Positions 41,943 through 50,386 of a stretch of 64,000 nucleotides of DNA are shown piece by piece; within the stretch, counting starts at the first letter, position 1; each line of letters opens with the position of its first letter. The notes beneath the pieces are model-generated. The model worked only from the letters and a program-made list of their open reading frames with translations, was not told the DNA's origin and made no database searches. This DNA is from Lacibacter sp. H407 (GTDB lineage: Bacteria > Bacteroidota > Bacteroidia > Chitinophagales > Chitinophagaceae). The position numbers and the translations under genes were made by a program. The stretch is taken from the NCBI RefSeq assembly GCF_037892605.1, contig NZ_JBBKTU010000001.1, forward strand, positions 3,286,001-3,350,000, given 5' to 3'.

Positions 41943-42539
41943 TTACTTTTTTCTATTCGACAGCTCATCACGAATAGCAATGGCTCTGATATAGTCTTCC
42001 TGCTCCAGTACATCATTGAGCAGGGTTTGCAGTTCTTCGATGCTTAATGCTTTCAGGTCTTCTTTTTCTTCACCGCTGCTGCTCACCTGTGAGCTGCTTA
42101 CTGCCACTTCTTCTTTTTTCTTTTCTTCATCTTCCATTAAAATACCTGCGCTTTCCAAAATATTCTCGTAGGTATAAATGGGGCAACCGAAGCGTACAGC
42201 AAGTGCAAGTGCATCGCTGGTGCGGCTGTCGATTTCAACCGTATCATGGTCGGTAGAGCAAAGCAGTTTGGAGTAGAAGATACCTTCCTGCAGATCGTTG
42301 ATCACAATTTCATGCAGCTCAACATTGAAAGCCATCATGAAATTCTTCATCAGGTCATGCGTAAGGGGGCGACTGGGTTGCATACGTTCAAGTGCCACAG
42401 CAATGGCTTGGGCTTCAAAACCACCAATAACGATCGGTAACCGACGTAATCCGTTTACTTCACCCAACACAACTGCGTAACTATGCGTTTGGGTGATGCT
42501 GTGCGAAAGGGCAACTATTTCCAGTTCTATCTTTTTCAT
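41943..42539 (-). CDS. bifunctional nuclease (BFN) domain protein with UVR motif
   Basis: A 198-residue protein. Residues 1-135 form the DUF151/BFN domain (IGGFEAQAIAVALERMQPSRPLTHD, EIDSRTSDALALAVRFGCPIY). A charged linker (EEKKKEEVAVSSSQVSSSGEEKED) leads to a C-terminal UVR-type helical motif (IEELQTLLNDVLEQEDYIRAIAIRDEL) as in UvrB/UvrC. Plant and some bacterial members have been linked to nuclease activity, but the role here is uncertain. The linker is encoded partly by the palindrome GCTCACCTGTGAGC (42081-42094). Confidence 0.87.
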   Translation of the reverse strand: MKKIELEIVALSHSITQTHSYAVVLGEVNGLRRLPIVIGGFEAQAIAVALERMQPSRPLTHDLMKNFMMAFNVELHEIVINDLQEGIFYSKLLCSTDHDTVEIDSRTSDALALAVRFGCPIYTYENILESAGILMEDEEKKKEEVAVSSSQVSSSGEEKEDLKALSIEELQTLLNDVLEQEDYIRAIAIRDELSNRKK

Positions 42540-42549
42540 AACCTGTCGG

Positions 42550-42557
42550 CAAATTTA
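42550..42557 (-). promoter_or_regulatory. TAnnTTTG promoter box of the BFN gene
   Basis: The minus strand reads TAAATTTG, 10 bases before the ATG at 42539, which implies a very short leader. Confidence 0.45.
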
Positions 42558-42586
42558 AGGGCTTTGATTTGAATAAATACTATAAA

Positions 42587-42675
42587 AGCCGATAGCCTTT
42601 AGCCGATAGTCGTCAGTAAAATTCTAACAACTTTCAACCAAAGGCTATCGATTAAAGACTATCCACTATCGGCTG
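42587..42675. repeat. AGCCGATAG inverted repeat, copy 3
   Basis: It opens AGCCGATAGCCTTTAGCCGATAGTCG and closes AAGGCTATCGATTAAAGACTATCCACTATCGGCTG. It is the best-formed copy, with two nested inverted words, and ends 2 bp from the etfA stop. Confidence 0.62.
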
Positions 42676-42677
42676 AC

Positions 42678-43643
42678 TTAAGCCACTCCTTTGAGTTTCT
42701 TTACTTCCTGTATCATTTTCGGGATCACATCAAACGCATCGCCTACAATACCGTAATCGGCAGCTTTGAAGAAAGGTGCTTCAGGGTCTTTGTTGATCAC
42801 CACAATTACTTTGCTTCGGTTTACACCAGCCAGATGTTGAATAGCACCACTAATGCCAACGGCCAGGTATAAATTCGGCGCAATGGAACCACCCGTTTGT
42901 CCAACATGCTCATGATGAGGACGCCAATGTGCATCGGCCACCGCACGGCTGCAGGCGGTAGCTGCACCCAGCAAACCAGCCAGTTCTTCCATCATGCCCC
43001 AGTTCTCCGGTCCTTTTAAACCACGGCCGCCACTCACTACCAGCTCAGCTTCACTTAATGGAACCTGTCCGGTTACCTTATTCGTTGCTGTTACTTTTAT
43101 TTTTGCTGCATCAACCGTTACATTTGAAGCAACTACTTCAGCAGTTCCTTCACCGGCTTCTGTTTTAAATGAGTTAGGGCTGATGGAAAGAATTTTTACC
43201 GGAGTGTTCACTGCAATGTGTGCAAATGCTTTTCCGCTGAACACGCCTTTCTTCACAACGAATCCATTGCTTGTATCGGGCAAACCAACAGCACCGGCTA
43301 CCAAACCCGCTTTTAATCTTGCACTCAGTCGTGGAGAAACAGCTTTCCCTGTTACGTTATGTGAAAGCACGATCACGGTTGCGCCTGCAGCAGTTGCCAC
43401 ATCAGCAATTGCTTTTGCATATACCTGTGCATCTACATGATTCAGGCTATCGTTTGCCACATGATGAATTTTTGAAATACCATATTTTCCTAAAGAGGCC
43501 ACATCATCCGCCACAGTTCCCAACAAAACGCCTTCAGCACTTGTGCCGAGTTGTTTGGCTAAATGTGCACCATAGGTTAATGCTTCAAACGAAGATTTTT
43601 TTACATGACCTTCGGCAGAGTCGATGAATATTAAAACGCTCAT
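42678..43643 (-). CDS. etfA: electron transfer flavoprotein subunit alpha
   Basis: A 321-residue subunit that holds the FAD of the ETF heterodimer and carries electrons from acyl-CoA and other dehydrogenases to the membrane quinone. The C-terminal FAD domain is clear: GGRGLKGPENWGMMEELAGLLGAATACSRAVAD, then HVGQTGGSIAPNLYLAVGISGAIQHLAG and VVINKDPEAPFFKAADYGIVGD. Its partner etfB lies upstream on the same strand, separated by a four-helix bundle gene and repeat words, so the usual etfBA operon is interrupted. Confidence 0.96.
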   Translation of the reverse strand: MSVLIFIDSAEGHVKKSSFEALTYGAHLAKQLGTSAEGVLLGTVADDVASLGKYGISKIHHVANDSLNHVDAQVYAKAIADVATAAGATVIVLSHNVTGKAVSPRLSARLKAGLVAGAVGLPDTSNGFVVKKGVFSGKAFAHIAVNTPVKILSISPNSFKTEAGEGTAEVVASNVTVDAAKIKVTATNKVTGQVPLSEAELVVSGGRGLKGPENWGMMEELAGLLGAATACSRAVADAHWRPHHEHVGQTGGSIAPNLYLAVGISGAIQHLAGVNRSKVIVVINKDPEAPFFKAADYGIVGDAFDVIPKMIQEVKKLKGVA

Positions 43644-43676
43644 ATAATTGATAATTAATTAATGGATAAATGATAA

Positions 43677-44033
43677 TTATTTGATTCTTGATTTTGATGT
43701 TTTCACGCTGGCGGTTAATAATTTCAAAAGCTCTTCACAATCCTTATTCATCGAGTCGTACATTTTTTTTGTAATAAATTCCGTTGCATAAAGCAAATCC
43801 AACCAGTATTTTGATTCGTTTGCTTCTGTTAATCCAATCGTTAGCTTATGAATAAAATCTTTCAAACTCTCTCCATGTTCCGCTTCTCTGATCAGTGCTC
43901 CAACAGAAGTACCGCTTCTAACTATTTGTTGTGATAGAATAAACTCATTATGCTCTTTCTTCAGGAACTTATAGAGTTTTACTATCCGCACAGCAAAGTC
44001 AAAACTTTTTGTTTTTAAGATGTTTTCTTTCAT
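43677..44033 (-). CDS. four-helix bundle (23S rRNA intervening-sequence type, S23) protein
   Basis: A 118-residue all-helical protein starting MKENILKTKSFDFAVRIVKLYKFL, with ILSQQIVRSGTSVGALIREAEHG and TEANESKYWLDLLYATEFI, the standard pattern of the bacterial four-helix bundle/IVS-S23 family. Members are often carried in intervening sequences of 23S rRNA genes or scattered singly; no enzymatic activity is established. It sits between etfB and etfA, same strand, with ATTATCCATTA words on both sides, so it looks like an insertion. The start at 44033 is chosen because upstream codons are made of repeat words. Confidence 0.88.
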   Translation of the reverse strand: MKENILKTKSFDFAVRIVKLYKFLKKEHNEFILSQQIVRSGTSVGALIREAEHGESLKDFIHKLTIGLTEANESKYWLDLLYATEFITKKMYDSMNKDCEELLKLLTASVKTSKSRIK

Positions 44034-44086
44034 GGCAATTAATTTAATGGTAAAATATAAATTATCCATTAAACCATTATCCATTA
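44034..44086. repeat. ATTATCCATTA word repeat beside the four-helix bundle gene
   Basis: It contains AATTATCCATTAAACC and ATTATCCATTATTA. The opposite side of the gene (43644-43676) has the inverted form TTAATGGATAAATGATAATT. Confidence 0.5.
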
Positions 44087-44830
44087 TTAAATAACCTTGG
44101 CTTCTTCGTGAAGTAATCTCACCAATTCGCCTACATTCTCCGGATCAACCAGTTTTACACCAGCTTTCGCAGGAGGTAATTCAAATGAAGCAACTGAAGT
44201 GAGTGCATCTACAGCGACCGGTTCAACTGCTTTCAAAGGTTTTGTACGTGCACCCATAATACCTTTCATGTTGGGGATACGTTGCTCAGCCATTCCTTTC
44301 TGGCAACTAACAACTACGGGCAGACTAACCTCGCAGGTTTCTTCGCCACCTTCAATTTCACGGTTGATGGTTGCAACTGTCCCATTCAATTCAAACTTTG
44401 TTGCAAGAGAAACATAAGGTTGATCGAGTAATTCAGCAACCATACCACCAATGGATGAACCATTATAGTCAATAGTTTCTTTACCGGTGAATACCAGGTC
44501 GTATGCACCTTGTTTTGCGATCTCCGCAATTTGTGCAGCAATGTAAAAGCTATCATGGCTATCGGCATTTACACGAATGGCTTCATCGCCTCCCAATGCC
44601 AATGCTTTGCGGATGATCGGATCTGCATCAGCAGGCCCAACAGTTACCAGATGAATAACGGTTGAAGGATCTTTTTCTTTCAGTTCAATGGCACGCACCA
44701 ATGCATACCATTCGTCGTACGGATTAATGATCCACTGCACGCCATCCTGCGCAAACTTTGTGTTGTTATCGGTGAAGGCTATTTTTGCCGTCGTATCCGG
44801 TGTTTTACTGATACAAACTAAAATCTTCAT
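44087..44830 (-). CDS. etfB: electron transfer flavoprotein subunit beta
   Basis: A 247-residue partner of EtfA that binds AMP and docks acyl-CoA dehydrogenases. It opens MKILVCISKTPDTTAKI and has NPYDEWYALVRAIELKEK, the AMP-region FTGKETIDYNGSSIGGMVAELL and the signature-region CQKGMAEQRIPNMKGIMGARTKPL. It is the first gene of the interrupted etf operon, with an exact promoter box 49 bp upstream. Confidence 0.95.
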   Translation of the reverse strand: MKILVCISKTPDTTAKIAFTDNNTKFAQDGVQWIINPYDEWYALVRAIELKEKDPSTVIHLVTVGPADADPIIRKALALGGDEAIRVNADSHDSFYIAAQIAEIAKQGAYDLVFTGKETIDYNGSSIGGMVAELLDQPYVSLATKFELNGTVATINREIEGGEETCEVSLPVVVSCQKGMAEQRIPNMKGIMGARTKPLKAVEPVAVDALTSVASFELPPAKAGVKLVDPENVGELVRLLHEEAKVI

Positions 44831-44878
44831 GCAAGCAAATTTTGTAGAAGGTTAAAAATAGTTGTTTATGCAACTATA

Positions 44879-44886
44879 CAAAGATA
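44879..44886 (-). promoter_or_regulatory. TAnnTTTG promoter box of the etf operon
   Basis: The minus strand reads TATCTTTG, 48 bases before the etfB ATG. Confidence 0.5.
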
Positions 44887-44936
44887 AAGGTTTGGGGTTT
44901 TCATTCCCTATCTTGTGCTAAAAAATATTCACAATC

Positions 44937-45248
44937 ATGGAGCGGATAGAGCAATTGCGGAAGTTTTTAAGGGATAGTCCCAACGATAGTTTTCTAAAAC
45001 ATGCACTGGCGCTGGAACATGTAAAGCTGGGCGATGATGAAACAGCAAAGCAATTGTTTGAAGAGTTGTTGGAAGCTGAGCCGGGTTATGTGGGTTCGTA
45101 TTACCATCTCGGTAAATTGTTTGAGCGGATCGGTGATAACGATAAAGCTATTGAATGGTATCAGAAAGGAATGGAAGTAGCGAAGGAAAAAGGGGAGCAG
45201 CATGCATTGGGTGAGTTGAGAGGGGCTTGGGAGGAGTTGACGTTTTAG
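44937..45248 (+). CDS. tetratricopeptide repeat protein (103 aa)
   Basis: A small helical protein of about two to three TPR units: SFLKHALALEHVKLGDDETAKQLFEELLEAEP and YVGSYYHLGKLFERIGDNDKAIEWYQKGMEVAKEKG, with the usual Gly/Tyr/Ala/Pro positions. TPRs bind partner proteins; the role is unknown. No signal peptide, so it is cytoplasmic. It is divergent from etfB and lies 106 bp before tilS on the same strand. Confidence 0.85.
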   Translation: MERIEQLRKFLRDSPNDSFLKHALALEHVKLGDDETAKQLFEELLEAEPGYVGSYYHLGKLFERIGDNDKAIEWYQKGMEVAKEKGEQHALGELRGAWEELTF

Positions 45249-45354
45249 AATTTTCGGTTTATAGTTTTTGGTTACCGGCTACTGTGCTTTGATTAATCTT
45301 TTGTTGCGTCGCACACTTGTACTACTTTGCTCACTTCATCTGTGATTTATTTAA

Positions 45355-46749
45355 ATGAGTTTACTTTTCCGTTTTCAACAATACATTCAGCAACATCATC
45401 TTTTTCAATCAAAAGATCAACTACTATTGGCCGTTAGCGGCGGCGTAGATAGTGTTGTGTTGACTGATCTTTGTCACAAAGCCCGATATCAGTTCCGCAT
45501 TGCTCATTGCAATTTTCAATTGAGAGGAGAGGAGAGTGATGCAGATGAAATATTTGTAAGATCGCTGGGAGAGAAGTACAATGTTGAAGTGCTTGTTAAG
45601 AAATTTGATACGGAGGAATATGCAACAACAAATAAGCTATCCATCCAGGAAGCTGCAAGAGCGTTGCGTTATACGTGGTTTGAAGAGATCGTAAATCGTC
45701 AGTCGTCAGTCGTGAATTCGTCAGTCGGAATGGCTTCCACTCACGACTCACCACTCACGACTCACGTTCTGACCGCCCACCATGCAGATGATAACATCGA
45801 AACCCTGCTGATGAATTTCTTCCGTGGTACAGGTTTGCATGGCCTAACCGGTATTCCTGTTGGAAACGGACATATAAAACGTCCATTGTTATCATTCACC
45901 AAACAGGAGTTGCTGGAGTATGCAACTGAACATGGTTTGCAGTTCAGGGAAGATTCATCTAATCAGTCATCAAAATACACACGCAATTTTTTCAGGAATG
46001 AAATTATTCCTTCAATTGAAAAAGTATATCCGCAGGTAAAAACAAATCTCACGGACAACATCAACCGCTTTTTGGAAATTGAGCAACTCTATAAGCTTTC
46101 AACACAAGCCATCATTAAAAAACTATGCAGGGTGAAGGGAAATGAAATTCATATCCCTGTCAAACAACTGCTGGAGTACAAGAACAAAGCATTGATCTAC
46201 GAGATCATTCATCCATATGGCTTTTCTGAAAAGCAAATTGATGAAGTGTTGAAATTGGCTGAGAGCGATTCGGGCAAGTACATCGATTCGCCTGCCTTTC
46301 ATTATCGCATCATCAAACACCGGCATTGGTTTATTATCTCAGCTGTACAGTCGGTTGAATCTGCAACCATCATCATCGAAGAAAAAGATGCAGAAGTTTT
46401 GTTTGAAGAAGGGAAATTGTCATGCAGGAAGATCGATGATTCAAACGTTGAGCTTAACTCACCTAATAACATTGCATTGCTTGATGCAAAAGAAATTGAT
46501 TTTCCCTTGTTGCTCCGCAAATGGAAAACGGGTGATTATTTCTATCCACTTGGTATGAAAAAGAAAAAGAAAGTGGCCCGTTTTTTAATTGATAATAAAC
46601 TCTCCAAAACACAAAAAGAAAAAGTATGGGTGTTGGAGAGTAATAAGAAGATCATTTGGGTGGTGGGTCATCGAATTGATGATCGCATTAAAGTTACACC
46701 GGCAACGAAAGAAGTGTTGCAGATGAAGTTCACTCCAACTGAAAATTAA
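45355..46749 (+). CDS. tilS: tRNA(Ile)-lysidine synthase, with in-frame repeat insert
   Basis: A 464-residue ATP-dependent enzyme that makes lysidine at C34 of tRNA-Ile(CAU). The PP-loop is AVSGGVDSVVL (SGGVDS at residues 28-33). Then come HCNFQLRGEESDADE and AHHADDNIETLLMNFFRGTGLHGLTGI, and the C-terminal domain closes the protein. Between LRYTWFEEIV and VLTAHHADD, where the family has only a short link, about 24 residues (114-137, with SSVVNSSVGMASTHDSPLTTH) are encoded by CAGTCGTCAGTCGTGAATTC and CACTCACGACTCACCACTC words. The frame is kept. It overlaps the rhomboid gene by 4 bp at the 3' ends. Confidence 0.94.
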   Translation: MSLLFRFQQYIQQHHLFQSKDQLLLAVSGGVDSVVLTDLCHKARYQFRIAHCNFQLRGEESDADEIFVRSLGEKYNVEVLVKKFDTEEYATTNKLSIQEAARALRYTWFEEIVNRQSSVVNSSVGMASTHDSPLTTHVLTAHHADDNIETLLMNFFRGTGLHGLTGIPVGNGHIKRPLLSFTKQELLEYATEHGLQFREDSSNQSSKYTRNFFRNEIIPSIEKVYPQVKTNLTDNINRFLEIEQLYKLSTQAIIKKLCRVKGNEIHIPVKQLLEYKNKALIYEIIHPYGFSEKQIDEVLKLAESDSGKYIDSPAFHYRIIKHRHWFIISAVQSVESATIIIEEKDAEVLFEEGKLSCRKIDDSNVELNSPNNIALLDAKEIDFPLLLRKWKTGDYFYPLGMKKKKKVARFLIDNKLSKTQKEKVWVLESNKKIIWVVGHRIDDRIKVTPATKEVLQMKFTPTEN

Positions 46750-47363
46750 AATCCAAAACTCGGCTTCATCAATTGCTCAAGGAAATGTGGAAATACACTT
46801 GGGTCCATCAACAGCGTAAATGCAATGCCCCAAACAGCTCCCCACAAATGTGCGCTGTGATTTACATTGTCCCCACCTTTCCGATCCATGTAAATGGAGT
46901 AGCCAACATACAAGGCTGCAAAAATGATAGCGGGAACCGGCAGGAAGAACACATAAAGCGTCTGCCATGGTGCTAACAGAATAAACGAAAACAACACCGC
47001 TGTTACAGCACCTGATGCACCGAGGCTGCGGTACTGATAATTATCACGGTGCTTAATAAACGAAGGAATTTCTGAAACAATGATCCCGGCTATGTAAAAC
47101 AGCAGGAATCCGATTTTGCCGATCTTGGCAATGAAGAACATTTCCATGGCACGGCCAAAGAAATACAACGTGATCATATTGAACGCCAGGTGTGCAATAT
47201 CAGCATGTATAAAGCCGGACGTAATAAAACGATAGTACTGGTGTTTCTCCTTGATCATGGGAGGCCAGAAAATCAAATCGTTGGTTATTTTGTCATTATT
47301 GAATGCGGTAAATGAAATGATGGCGGTAATGATAATAATGGCGATCGTAATTGTAAACTCCAT
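46746..47363 (-). CDS. rhomboid family intramembrane serine protease
   Basis: A 205-residue protein with six membrane helices. The catalytic dyad is Ser117 (GASGAV) and His172 (SAHLWGA). The H...N pattern in the second helix is present as SGFIHADIAHLAFNMITLYFFG. Rhomboids cut membrane proteins within the bilayer; substrates are unknown here. It is convergent with tilS, with a 4-bp overlap of the coding ends. The spacer upstream is full of word repeats. Confidence 0.92.
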   Translation of the reverse strand: MEFTITIAIIIITAIISFTAFNNDKITNDLIFWPPMIKEKHQYYRFITSGFIHADIAHLAFNMITLYFFGRAMEMFFIAKIGKIGFLLFYIAGIIVSEIPSFIKHRDNYQYRSLGASGAVTAVLFSFILLAPWQTLYVFFLPVPAIIFAALYVGYSIYMDRKGGDNVNHSAHLWGAVWGIAFTLLMDPSVFPHFLEQLMKPSFGF

Positions 47364-47545
47364 TCCTTGCGTGGTTTAGGTTCAAAGCTAAAGAGAAAAG
47401 GTGAATGGGCAATCGTGAATGGTGAATTGTGAGTGGTGAGTAGTTAGTGGCGAACGGACAATGAGTAATGTGCAATAAATAATTTACAAATGGCAAGCTG
47501 CAATACTTCGGAGTGCAATCGTACTTCAAACTTCGTATCTCTTAC
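47364..47545. repeat. intergenic word repeats between rhomboid and rlmH
   Basis: It contains GTGAATGGTGAATTGTGAG, TGGTGAGTAGTTAGTGG, CAATGAGTAATGTGCAATA and CGTACTTCAAACTTCGTATC, the same words seen inside prmC, ispE and tilS. I see no gene. Confidence 0.55.
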
Positions 47546-48019
47546 TTAACTATGATGATACTTTTCATTCCGGTTGATGCTGCAGGCCCTGTACACCTGT
47601 TCTGCAAGGATCAACCGCACTAACTGATGTGGAAAAACCAATTGTGATAAACTCCATTTATAGTTCGCCCGTTTCATCACCGCTTCATCAATGCCATAGG
47701 CACCACCAATCAGGAACACAAGGTTCTTTACACTTTCATTTCCACGTTTCATGATCAATTCGGCAAGGCCTTCACTGCTGATCTGTTTGCCACGTTCATC
47801 CAATGCAACGAGGTAATCATCTTTTTGCAGGCTGTTGAGAATAAGTTCGCCTTCTTTTTTTTTCAAATCTGATTCACTTAGTGTACCGGTATTTTTAGGC
47901 ATCGGCAGAATGGTCCATTCAACAGGGTAGTAGTTGGAAATACGTTTTGTAAATTCATCAACACCTGCTTTTACATACGCTTCATGTTGTTTGCCTACAC
48001 TCCAGAAATGAATTTTCAT
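47546..48019 (-). CDS. rlmH: 23S rRNA (pseudouridine1915-N3)-methyltransferase
   Basis: A 157-residue SPOUT methyltransferase that methylates pseudouridine 1915 in helix 69 of 23S rRNA on assembled 70S ribosomes. SAM-site landmarks are LVFLIGGAYGID (deep-knot glycines) and the C-terminal SQLVFPHQLVRLILAEQVYRACSINRNEKYHH, both diagnostic. Length matches the family (about 155). It is cytoplasmic. A terminator hairpin separates it from the upstream FecR-like gene. Confidence 0.96.
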   Translation of the reverse strand: MKIHFWSVGKQHEAYVKAGVDEFTKRISNYYPVEWTILPMPKNTGTLSESDLKKKEGELILNSLQKDDYLVALDERGKQISSEGLAELIMKRGNESVKNLVFLIGGAYGIDEAVMKRANYKWSLSQLVFPHQLVRLILAEQVYRACSINRNEKYHHS

Positions 48020-48107
48020 ATGCTTGAATCAATGATCAATGAATGTAATTTGATGGCGGTAAATTTCGGAAGAACAAATGGTTTGCCGCAGTTTTCTTTA
48101 CAAAACA

Positions 48108-48135
48108 AAACCGGCTGCATTGCTGCAACCGGTTT
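48108..48135 (-). terminator. hairpin terminator of the CHASE2/FecR-like operon
   Basis: AAACCGG pairs with CCGGTTT, with an inner TGCA/TGCA pair around TTGC. On the minus strand it is followed by TTTTGTTTTG. It lies 25 bp beyond the stop at 48160. Confidence 0.72.
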
Positions 48136-48159
48136 CTGAAAGAATCAGGAAAATATAAT

Positions 48160-49065
48160 TTATTGCCCGATCGCATAATCCTTACGGAATGCTTCCAGTG
48201 TTTTCTGGTACAGTTCCAACTCAGGATTGAGCTGTGCAGCTTTTTGATAATAACGGTACGCATCGGCATAGAACCGGGCCGACTCTAACAGAAAACCAAT
48301 TCTGAAATTTTCTTCGGCTGGGGTTTCTACTCCTGCATGTGCTTTACGCAGGTTTTCTACAAGGCTGTTGAACGATTTGTCATCCCACACATAGATCACC
48401 TTACGTTCTTCCGGCTCTTCATTTTTTACAAACACCTGCCAGTAGTAAGGCTTGTTTGGTTTCAGTTTCGACACAAAATCAGCGATCGACACATTTGTTT
48501 TCTTCACTTGTTTCTCGTAAACAGGTTTTCCTTCTTTCGCATCTTCATAAATATGAAAATCAAATTCACCTGCATCCGAATAACATTTCCATGAAACAGG
48601 GAAGGAGCCTGCGTGGTAGTTGATCGTATCCAGTCTTGAATCGATCCAGATACTGATATTGGTACGGCTTACCGCACCTACATTGTTCATGTAGCTTTTT
48701 CTGTTTTTCTCGGGGCTTCCTTTTGGTGTGGTAAGTTGGTTCCAGATAAATTTCAGGTAGTTTGATGTAATCGAGCTTTTGTTATACAAGCAGGAATCTT
48801 TGAACTGACTCATGTTGTAGGTACCGGGCTTCGTGATCGAAAACAAACTGTTTTCATTACAAATAATACTTACAAGCGAGTTGGGCCCAACTGTAATATT
48901 TGATTTGTCAGTTAAAAGTTTACCGATCTGTGCTTTCCCGCTCTTGTTGTTTTCAACAACTGCTACCGAGCCTTTTACGGAATACACAAGGAATTGATTT
49001 GGGTTTTGCGCTTTGCTGATACTACCTGTAAGCAGCATCAATAGAAAAAAGGTGATTTGTTTCAT
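48160..49065 (-). CDS. secreted FecR-like domain protein with TPR-type tail
   Basis: A 301-residue protein. The signal peptide is MKQITFFLLMLLTGSISKAQ. Residues 24-85 (VYSVKGSVAVVENN ... LLTDKSNITVGPNSLVSIIC) follow the FecR barrel pattern, here without an anti-sigma part. A central Ig-like strand region includes PYYWQVFVKN. The C-terminus has a TPR-like pair (ESARFYADAYRYYQKAAQLNPELELYQKTLEAF). It is the second gene of an operon, only 4 bp after the CHASE2 gene. It probably acts in the periplasm and may sense or bind the CHASE2 or caspase partner (inference). Confidence 0.72.
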   Translation of the reverse strand: MKQITFFLLMLLTGSISKAQNPNQFLVYSVKGSVAVVENNKSGKAQIGKLLTDKSNITVGPNSLVSIICNENSLFSITKPGTYNMSQFKDSCLYNKSSITSNYLKFIWNQLTTPKGSPEKNRKSYMNNVGAVSRTNISIWIDSRLDTINYHAGSFPVSWKCYSDAGEFDFHIYEDAKEGKPVYEKQVKKTNVSIADFVSKLKPNKPYYWQVFVKNEEPEERKVIYVWDDKSFNSLVENLRKAHAGVETPAEENFRIGFLLESARFYADAYRYYQKAAQLNPELELYQKTLEAFRKDYAIGQ

Positions 49066-49069
49066 GTTT

Positions 49070-50332
49070 TTAATGAGATTTTGAGTGAAAATTGGTTTGA
49101 AAACCAAATTTTGTATGTAGCCATACGGCAAGCGCTTCGTAGAAATAGATTATATCGATCGCCAAGATAATCACAATCAATGAAATTTTCGTATCAATTT
49201 TTATACTGAACCAATCAAAGAACATGATGCCGATATACACCGAAAGGATGGCAAAGAAAATTTGGGCAAGTTTTGCCACCAGGTGAAACCAGATATGCTC
49301 CTCAATGTAATATCGCATGAAAAGTGCCACATGTAGCCAGGCAATCAGGATGGTAATGATCCAGAACAGCCATACCGGTACGTTCCTGATGTACTTGCCA
49401 TCGAGGATCATTGAAATAATATTTGCATGAATAACTATCCCGTACATATCAGGGGTCGATTTGCCTGCAAATTGCTTGTTAAGCGGTGTATAGTGTTTGT
49501 CTTCTACGTTAAATGGATCGCTACTGATAAAGCCCATCAACACAATTTTATCCTTGATAAGTTCCGGAGCAATATTGTCGTCTATTACATCATTCCCATC
49601 AATCATCATGTACTGTTCCAGTTTTCGGGTGTAATGGATTACTTCATAAGGCTTTTTTCGGTTTCTCAATATGTCCAAAGCACTCTTGTCTGCTTTGCCT
49701 GCGATGGCAACAGGAAAACTGTTAAGCGTTTTGCCATTGATTTTCTCAAAAGGAGAAAAATTCCTGATTGTTCCTCCGTCTTCTCCAATTAGGTTCACAA
49801 AAGCCCTTTCTTTAGCGGAGTTGCCAAAATGACCAATGTACTCGGGGTTGGATTTATTAGACCAGTCTATTTTTGATGCAAGAATAAAATTGGGTGTGTT
49901 GGAGATCACAGCTCTAAGTATGGAATCATTTTGAGGATCTTTTGCTCCGTCAAAGCTAACGTCCATGCCAATAACCTTTGGTTTTGCTATGCTCAGTTTC
50001 TCAATCATTAACGATATGCCAAGCCTGTCTGCGTTTCCGATATTTACAATGATAATTCTGTTATCAATAGGTGTACTGGCGTTTTTATTAAGAACTGCGT
50101 AGGAGATATCATTAAAGTCAAGATCTTGCAGTGCTGTTTTAAAAGGGTTAAGGATGCCTGTGTTTAAAGGCAAGACAGAAAACATACCGATTACAATAAA
50201 CACGGAAAAAGTTGATAGGATTGTATCCCGTTTAAAAAGATACCGCAGGTAAAAATGGTAAAACCATTGATAGGATCTCTTAAAAAATGAGGTTGATTTT
50301 TTGTCGGTTGATGGTTTCTGGGGAGAATGCAT
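49070..50332 (-). CDS. CHASE2 domain membrane protein
   Basis: A 420-residue protein. One membrane helix (about residues 40-60, FSVFIVIGMFSVLPL) is followed by a large periplasmic CHASE2 domain (DNRIIIVNIGNADRLG, KVIGMDVSFDGAKDPQND, VLMGFISSDPFNVEDKHYTPL, GKSTPDMYGIVIHANIISMIL). Three membrane helices come near the C-terminus. CHASE2 is an extracytoplasmic sensor usually joined to a kinase, cyclase or phosphatase; no such output domain is present here. The output may instead be the co-transcribed FecR-like protein or the divergent caspase-like gene 54 bp away. Confidence 0.88.
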   Translation of the reverse strand: MHSPQKPSTDKKSTSFFKRSYQWFYHFYLRYLFKRDTILSTFSVFIVIGMFSVLPLNTGILNPFKTALQDLDFNDISYAVLNKNASTPIDNRIIIVNIGNADRLGISLMIEKLSIAKPKVIGMDVSFDGAKDPQNDSILRAVISNTPNFILASKIDWSNKSNPEYIGHFGNSAKERAFVNLIGEDGGTIRNFSPFEKINGKTLNSFPVAIAGKADKSALDILRNRKKPYEVIHYTRKLEQYMMIDGNDVIDDNIAPELIKDKIVLMGFISSDPFNVEDKHYTPLNKQFAGKSTPDMYGIVIHANIISMILDGKYIRNVPVWLFWIITILIAWLHVALFMRYYIEEHIWFHLVAKLAQIFFAILSVYIGIMFFDWFSIKIDTKISLIVIILAIDIIYFYEALAVWLHTKFGFQTNFHSKSH

Positions 50333-50386
50333 TTAGTTTGATACTTGTCTTCTTAAATCTGTTTGCCTACTTTCGCCTTCGAATAT

